Under the pieces are notes generated by a model that saw only the letters and a list, made by a program, of their open reading frames with translations, had not been told where the DNA came from and did no database searches. Below, piece by piece: positions 59,153 to 64,000 of a DNA stretch of 64,000 nucleotides; position 1 is the stretch's first letter; the number at the start of each line of letters is the position of its first letter. Position numbers and translations under genes: made by a program. Origin of the DNA: Candidatus Poribacteria bacterium (GTDB lineage Bacteria > Poribacteria > WGA-4E > WGA-3G); the NCBI GenBank assembly GCA_022821065.1, contig JAJEEK010000073.1, forward strand, positions 1 through 64,000, written 5' to 3'.

Positions 59153-59515
59153 TCAAGGCTGTATCTATTCATCTTGCATCGCCGTCCGACAGAAGAACAT
59201 GAAGAATTGCAAACACTGGTTCACCAGCACATTCAGGAAACATCCCGCAAAGAGGAGAGAGAAAAAATGGCACAGACAATGGCTGAATACCTAATTGAAC
59301 AAGGTGAAAAACAAGGCGAAAAGCGTGGTGAAAGACGTGGTGAAACGCGAGCAAAACGGGAGGATATCCTCAAGTTGCTACGCCTTCGATTTGATTCGGT
59401 TCCCGAATCCGTTGCCAGCAGAATTACCTCAATACGGAGTCTTTCGCGACTTAATACGCTTTTTGATAGAGTAGCGACGGCTAAAACACTTGATGACATT
59501 GATTGGGAAAACTAA
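59153..59515 (+). pseudogene. C-terminal remnant of an Rpn/DUF4351-type protein
   Basis: After the TGA of the 963-aa gene, in the same frame, the sequence reads RLYLFILHRRPTEEHEELQTLVHQHI, then a basic repeat EQGEKQGEKRGERRGETRAKRE and ILKLLRLRFDSVPESVASRITSIRSLSRLNTLFDRVATAKTLDDI. This is the tail of Rpn-like/PD-(D/E)XK transposase-family proteins, whose nuclease domain is missing. The only ATG (59267) has a weak GGAG 8 nt upstream and would encode 82 residues. It is therefore taken as a 5'-truncated gene left by a deletion or insertion at about 59153. It ends just before res. Confidence 0.65.
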
Positions 59516-59523
59516 AGTTTACG

Positions 59524-62118
59524 ATGCTTGAGCAATTTTTACATGAACAACTCACTATCGCTTTCAGCTACGGGGTCCCCAAACCCGAAATACCGGATAG
59601 CATCACGCAAAATCTGAATCCTGAATTTGAGTTGCGTCCCTACCAAGAAGACGCTTATGTGAGTTTCGTTCACTACTTCAACACCGATCTCCCCGGTAAA
59701 GAAAAACCGCTCCACCTGCTATTCAACATGGCAACCGGCAGCGGCAAAACCCTCATCATGGCAGGGCTGATCCTTTACCTCTATGAGAAAGGCTACCGCA
59801 ACTTCCTCTTTTTCGTCAATTCTACCAATATCATCGAAAAAACGAAAGACAACTTCCTCAACCCACGCGCCGCAAAATACCTTTTCAGTCAAGACATCCG
59901 TTTTGAAGGGAAGCCGGTCACCGTGACGCAGGTTGACAATTTCGAGGGAGTCAACGAAAACGACATCAATATCTGCTTCACCACAATCCAGCAGCTCCAC
60001 ACCGATATGACAACACAAAAGGAAGACGCCTTAACTTATGAGAATTTCGTTGAGCAGCAAATTGTGTTGTTAGCAGATGAAGCGCACCATATAAATGTTA
60101 GCACCAAGTCTCAACAAGGGATGCAACTGTTTGAAAGTTGGGAAAACACGGTCGAGCGTATTTTTAAGTCCAATAATACCAATCTATTGCTGGAATTCAC
60201 TGCTACCCACGATTACGAAACACCTACGATGGTAGAGAAGTATCGGAACAAAGTTATCAATCGCTATGATCTGATAAACTTTCGGAACGATAAGTTTTCA
60301 AAAGAGGTTGTGCTTGTGCATTCCGATTTGGATCAGGACTCACGTATCTTGCAGGCACTTATTCTCAATCAGTACAAACAAGAAGTTGCAGCGAAAAACG
60401 GCATTAACCTAAAACCCGTCATTCTGTTTAAGGCACAACGGACAATCACACAATCACAAGAAAACAAAGAAAACTTTCACAAACTGATTGATGGGCTAAC
60501 TGGGGACCGACTTCAGGATATTCGGAAATCGCACCTTGAGATTGTTCAACGCGCGTTCCGCTTCTTTGATGAAAATAACATGAGTGCTGAGGGTTTGGCG
60601 CAACGCTTGAAATCTGAGTTTCAGGAAGCATACTGCCTCTCGGTTAACGATGAAAACGAAAAAAAGAACTATCAGATGCAAGTCAACACGCTTGAAGACA
60701 AAGATAATCCGATCCGTGCAATCTTTGCCGTGCAGAAACTCAACGAAGGATGGGATGTCCTAAACCTATTTGATATTGTCCGTTGCTACGAAGCGCGCGA
60801 TTCAGGCAAAAACAGAATCGGAAAAACGACAATCTCCGAAGCACAACTTATCGGGCGCGGTGCCCGCTATTTCCCTTTTGTCCTGCCAGATCACCCAGAC
60901 CGGTTCCGCCGAAAGTTTGATGAGGAACTCAACCATGAATTGCGCGTGTTGGAAGAATTGCATTACCACAGCATTCACGATTCGCGCTACATCTCCGAAA
61001 TCCGAACTGCACTCATTGAGCAAGGGATGATGGACGAGCGTGTTATAACTCGCGAACTAAAGTTGAAGGACGAGTTTAAGAAAACCAATTTTTACAAATA
61101 CGGCGTTATTTGGCTCAATGATCAGGTCCCGAAAGACTATCGACACGTCCAATCCTTTGACAATCTCGCGCCTCTCAGTGTGAAGCAGAAAAATTATGAA
61201 TATACGATCCATACAGGTGCCGCAGGTGAAACCACTGTGATGGAAGAGGACACAACACCGATGCAACAAAACGGCGATGGGTGGGATATACCCGTCGTTG
61301 ATATTGAACAGAATATTCTTAGATCCGCAATTGCCCGCAATCCGTTCTTCACCTTTGCATCGCTCAAACGGTACTGTCCACATTTAACATCCATCCGCGA
61401 ATTTATGACATCAGAGAATTATTTAGGCAGCTTGGCAATCACTTTCAAGGGAAATCTCGCCTATTTAGAAGAGAACCGTCCAGCAAAACTGTCCGCATGT
61501 GAAGGGTTGTTAAGTCAAATCGAGACCGAAATTCGGCAACAAATCACTGAATACGAAGGAACAAAACACTTTCGACCGAGACATGTCCACGATATTTTTA
61601 AAGATAAACTTCTGAAATTCGATGCCCGAAACCCACGCGCCACTATTGATTGGCAGTTTGAAGATCAGGACTGGTTTCCTTTCAACACGCTTTACGGCAC
61701 GAGCGAAGAAAAAGTCTTCGTGGATCTGTTAATCAGAAAGATTAAAGATTTAGCCATAGATTACGACGACATCTATCTACTTCGCAACGAAATGCATTTT
61801 GCCATCTACAACTTCTCTGATGGACAAGCGTTCTATCCCGATTTTGCCTTGTTCCTTCAAGAGAAAAAAGGGAAAGTGGTATGTTATCAATTTTTCGTTG
61901 AACCCAAAGGTAAATTCCTCCAAATGCATGACCAATGGAAAGAAAACTTCATGCGCGATATTACCACCGAATTTAAGGACAAACTCCTAACATTTGAAAA
62001 CACAAAATACCGGTTGATTGGTTTGCCATTCTATAATGAAGAAAATGAAAACCCATTTTGGGAAGCTCTTGATGCTACTTTAACGAATACAAATCATATG
62101 CAAGAACAGAACAATTGA
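59524..62118 (+). CDS. res: Type III restriction endonuclease subunit (Res)
   Basis: 864 residues from ATG 59524. The SF2 helicase has Walker A ATGSGKT (K75), DEAHH near residue 186, QLIGRGARY (motif VI) and KLNEGWDVLNLFDIVR. The C-terminal nuclease has FYPDFALFLQ followed by VEPKG, the PD-(D/E)xK signature of type III Res. Res translocates or slides along DNA and cuts 25-27 bp from the unmodified site together with Mod. Length and motifs are complete. Two unrelated genes and a pseudogene separate it from mod, whereas in classical type III systems they are adjacent. It starts 8 bp after the Rpn remnant's stop. Confidence 0.9.
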   Translation: MLEQFLHEQLTIAFSYGVPKPEIPDSITQNLNPEFELRPYQEDAYVSFVHYFNTDLPGKEKPLHLLFNMATGSGKTLIMAGLILYLYEKGYRNFLFFVNSTNIIEKTKDNFLNPRAAKYLFSQDIRFEGKPVTVTQVDNFEGVNENDINICFTTIQQLHTDMTTQKEDALTYENFVEQQIVLLADEAHHINVSTKSQQGMQLFESWENTVERIFKSNNTNLLLEFTATHDYETPTMVEKYRNKVINRYDLINFRNDKFSKEVVLVHSDLDQDSRILQALILNQYKQEVAAKNGINLKPVILFKAQRTITQSQENKENFHKLIDGLTGDRLQDIRKSHLEIVQRAFRFFDENNMSAEGLAQRLKSEFQEAYCLSVNDENEKKNYQMQVNTLEDKDNPIRAIFAVQKLNEGWDVLNLFDIVRCYEARDSGKNRIGKTTISEAQLIGRGARYFPFVLPDHPDRFRRKFDEELNHELRVLEELHYHSIHDSRYISEIRTALIEQGMMDERVITRELKLKDEFKKTNFYKYGVIWLNDQVPKDYRHVQSFDNLAPLSVKQKNYEYTIHTGAAGETTVMEEDTTPMQQNGDGWDIPVVDIEQNILRSAIARNPFFTFASLKRYCPHLTSIREFMTSENYLGSLAITFKGNLAYLEENRPAKLSACEGLLSQIETEIRQQITEYEGTKHFRPRHVHDIFKDKLLKFDARNPRATIDWQFEDQDWFPFNTLYGTSEEKVFVDLLIRKIKDLAIDYDDIYLLRNEMHFAIYNFSDGQAFYPDFALFLQEKKGKVVCYQFFVEPKGKFLQMHDQWKENFMRDITTEFKDKLLTFENTKYRLIGLPFYNEENENPFWEALDATLTNTNHMQEQNN

Positions 62119-62184
62119 ACCTACTAACATCAATTAGGTTTTGAACTACGTGCCTGCTTAAAGCCGAACATCCACTGCAATAAT

Positions 62185-62304
62185 AGGACTTACGCATGTT
62201 CCTCTTTATGTACCACAATCTGTTAGATTGTGGTTCAAAAACGCTGGATTGGACGAAAGATTTCATCTAACAGAGCGATTTACATCCGAAATTGCGTAAG
62301 TCCT
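62185..62304. mobile_element. 120-bp MITE-like element, family 1, copy 6
   Basis: Perfect ends AGGACTTACGCA / TGCGTAAGTCCT and the internal palindrome ACCACAATCTG-TTAGATTGTGG, nearly identical to copy 4 at 36105. It fills the gap between res and the AIR-synthase gene and marks the distal edge of the R-M locus. Confidence 0.8.
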
Positions 62305-62320
62305 AAATAAGATAAAAGAC

Positions 62321-63337
62321 ATGAATCTACCCGTTGGGAAACTCAAACACGATTTCTTAAAAGAGCTGCTGCCCACAAGCGACAGGAGCACAGACGTAAT
62401 TGTTGGTCCACAACTCGGTGAAGATGCCGCAGTCATCAAGTTCGGGGACAACTATCTCGTTGCAACCAGCGATCCGATTACCTTTGCGACGGAAGATATT
62501 GGATGGTACGTGGTATGCGTCAACAGTAATGACATCGCAGCGATGGGTGCCGTACCGAAATGGCTCCTGGTAACCCTATTGTTACCGGAAGACACAACAC
62601 CTGAAATGGTGCGCGACATCATGACGCAACTCACACAAGCATGTGAGACGTTTGACATTGCCCTGTGTGGTGGACACACCGAAGTCACACCCGCCGTAAC
62701 ACAACCTGTTGTCGTAGGACAAATGATGGGAGTTGCCTCCAAGGATTCCTTGTTCACTTCGGCGGATGCTCGTATAGGGGATGTCTTAATTCTTACAAAA
62801 GGACTCGGCATCGAAGCGACTGCGATCATCGCGCGCGAGCGGGAAGCGCAGGTACGTGAGAAATACGATGCCTTATTCTTGGAGCAAGCGAAGAACTATC
62901 TCACGGATCCGGGAATTTCTGTGCTAAAGGATGCACAAATCGCGATCGCTACCGGCGGCGTACACGCTATGCACGATGTGACAGAGGGCGGTGTCGCAAC
63001 TGCTGTTTATGAGTTAGCGACTGCAGCTGAGTTAGGCGCAGTTGTCTATTCAGATAAACTTCTCGGTTCACCAACATTATATAGCCATATAACACGGACA
63101 CTGTGCGATATGTTCGCGCTGAATCCGATCGGTGTTATTTCATCGGGTGCCATGTTAATCGCAGCAGCACCCGAAAAAGGCGAAACGATTTGCCAAGACC
63201 TTGGTAAAGCCGGTATCAACGCGGGCATTGTCGGAAAGCTATTGCCATCCGAGCGCGGAATGTCGCTGGAAGATGCCACCGGTACACGACAACCCCTACC
63301 TATTTTTGAGACAGATGAAATCGCTAAACTTTTGTAG
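62321..63337 (+). CDS. AIR synthase-related / HypE-ThiL-like ATP-binding protein
   Basis: 338 residues of the PurM/HypE/ThiL fold. The opening GPQLGEDAAVIKFGDNYLVATSDPITF is the ATP and Mg binding loop with DxA. NSNDIAAMGAVPKWLLVTLLLPE, GGHTEVTPAV, ILTKGLGIEATAI and HAMHDVTEGGVATAVYELA are conserved. The N-terminal part and the TATGGVHAMHDVTEGG block favour the HypE-related AIR synthase family over PurM itself. HypE dehydrates thiocarbamoyl groups in hydrogenase maturation, but no hyp genes are present, so this is a kinase or synthase of unknown substrate. The gene stands alone behind the 120-bp element. Confidence 0.8.
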   Translation: MNLPVGKLKHDFLKELLPTSDRSTDVIVGPQLGEDAAVIKFGDNYLVATSDPITFATEDIGWYVVCVNSNDIAAMGAVPKWLLVTLLLPEDTTPEMVRDIMTQLTQACETFDIALCGGHTEVTPAVTQPVVVGQMMGVASKDSLFTSADARIGDVLILTKGLGIEATAIIAREREAQVREKYDALFLEQAKNYLTDPGISVLKDAQIAIATGGVHAMHDVTEGGVATAVYELATAAELGAVVYSDKLLGSPTLYSHITRTLCDMFALNPIGVISSGAMLIAAAPEKGETICQDLGKAGINAGIVGKLLPSERGMSLEDATGTRQPLPIFETDEIAKLL

Positions 63338-63426
63338 CAGTTGGGTAATCCAACCCCTACAAACTATCGTTTGGGGTCCCTATCGCGGCGTGTAAACATA
63401 TTTTCGGAACTTATAATAAATAAAAA

Positions 63427-64000
63427 ATGGAAACTGAATTACGAGATTACCCGCTAACGAGTACTATCATCAAGTTAAAAACAGGTCGGGTTCAACTCAC
63501 GCTTATAAAAGAACCCGACTGGTTCCTTGAGCAGCTGAGTCGAGAGGACAACGAAGGCAAACTCTACCTTCCGTACTGGACCTATCTCTGGGAGTCTTCA
63601 ATCGCGCTTGCGCGCCATGTAGAGCAACTCAGCACACACTTAAAAAATACAGATGTCTTAGAAATTGGCTGTGGGTTCGGACTGACAGGGATCGTCGCGT
63701 GTCGGATCGGTGCGCGAGTGGTTTTCACCGATATAGAACGAGATGCACTGCACTTCGCATACCATAACGCGGAGCAAAACGGTGTTAATCAACATGCCGA
63801 TTTCGTTCAGATGGATTGGAATACACCGTGCTTCAATCGTAAATTCCGCTATATCCTCGCCGCCGATGTCATCTATGAAGAACATCACTGGGAACCGATT
63901 TTGATGCTACTTCAGAACTGTCTTGCCCCTAACGGTGTCGCTCTCTTTTCTGAACCGAACCGGAACAACGCTGTCGGGTTTTTCAAACGGCTCAAGACCA
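63427..64000 (+). CDS. SAM-dependent methyltransferase (METTL21/Nnt1-like), partial
   Basis: The ATG at 63427 opens METELRDYPLTSTIIKLKTGRVQLTLIKEPDWF; the frame is open to the window end (191 codons). LPYWTYLWESSIALARHV and DVLEIGCGFGLTGIVACRIGARVVFTDIERDALHFA are the post-I and SAM-binding motifs (E/D-IGCG-x-G) of the METTL21/protein-lysine or nicotinamide methyltransferase group, followed by YILAADVIYEEHHWEPIL. In bacteria these are mostly of unknown target, often small ribosomal or elongation-factor proteins. The C-terminus is outside the window. Confidence 0.75.
   Translation, partial: METELRDYPLTSTIIKLKTGRVQLTLIKEPDWFLEQLSREDNEGKLYLPYWTYLWESSIALARHVEQLSTHLKNTDVLEIGCGFGLTGIVACRIGARVVFTDIERDALHFAYHNAEQNGVNQHADFVQMDWNTPCFNRKFRYILAADVIYEEHHWEPILMLLQNCLAPNGVALFSEPNRNNAVGFFKRLKT

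Noticed and set aside
59150..59180. Read-through fusion of the 963-aa protein with the downstream Rpn-like tail
   Set aside because: The two are in the same frame, but a TGA separates them and nothing suggests recoding; the tail is more simply a remnant.

Overview
The window looks like a chromosomal segment from an uncultured marine or sponge-associated bacterium, most probably of the Candidatus Poribacteria / PVC-neighbour type. This is an inference from gene content: three phytanoyl-CoA dioxygenase-family genes, secreted proteins with dockerin-type calcium loops, a FlgD/T9SS-like C-terminal sorting domain (NYPNPFNPET), WD40 and metzincin fusions, DUF4159, three Ldh-family oxidoreductases and many short palindromic repeats. 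No rRNA or marker gene in the window fixes the taxon.

Layout. 1-6.8 kb (minus strand): a higBA-type toxin-antitoxin pair cut by the window edge, a GT39 glycosyltransferase, a lone HicB-like protein, a DUF4268 nuclease-fold protein and a TonB-dependent receptor. 6.9-10.9 kb: recO, tRNA-Pro and the conserved phoH-ybeY-CNNM/CorC operon. 11-17.3 kb: two tandem paralogous lipoproteins, an Ldh-type dehydrogenase, a Uma2 nuclease, a PhyH dioxygenase, an NAD-dependent epimerase, and a methyltransferase overlapping a small lipoprotein gene. 17.4-21.5 kb (plus strand): a secreted lectin-fold protein, two PhyH dioxygenases and an ATP/ADP-translocase-like transporter. 21.6-24.3 kb (minus): a 2-oxoacid dehydrogenase E1-beta and a class III aminotransferase. 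24.5-34.7 kb (plus): an Rpn-like protein, argJ, a retropepsin-like protease, a three-tRNA cluster (Gly, Cys, Val), thrS, lpoB with its COG3014 partner, a cysteine desulfurase, and a DUF4159 gene behind a consensus sigma-54 promoter. 35-37.3 kb: two tandem Ldh-family genes. 37.3-49.4 kb: secreted metzincin and dockerin proteins, small secreted or lipoprotein genes, an SDR and a GT2. 49.5-53.5 kb: a fused homocysteine methyltransferase/MetF protein and a large membrane protein. 53.6-62.1 kb: a type III restriction-modification locus in which two unrecognised genes (211 and 963 aa) and a decayed Rpn remnant lie between mod and res. 62.3-64 kb: an AIR-synthase-like protein and a truncated methyltransferase gene.

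Mobile and repeat content is high for a window with no complete insertion sequence. There are six copies of a roughly 120-bp element with AGGACTTACGCA terminal inverted repeats, two copies of a roughly 240-bp element with GTAGGTTGGGTTGA termini, three copies of a shorter hairpin family (one nested inside a 120-bp element), AACTGG-type inverted-repeat elements on both sides of the metF-like gene, and a duplicated sigma-70 promoter bracketing 1.7 kb.

The best candidates for something undescribed are the embedded genes of the type III R-M locus (55.6-59.2 kb), the 0.9-kb gene-poor stretch at 40.1-41.0 kb with two near-perfect sigma-70 promoters and no convincing ORF, and the non-coding 120-bp repeat family. 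All family names are by recognition of sequence motifs; no database search was run.
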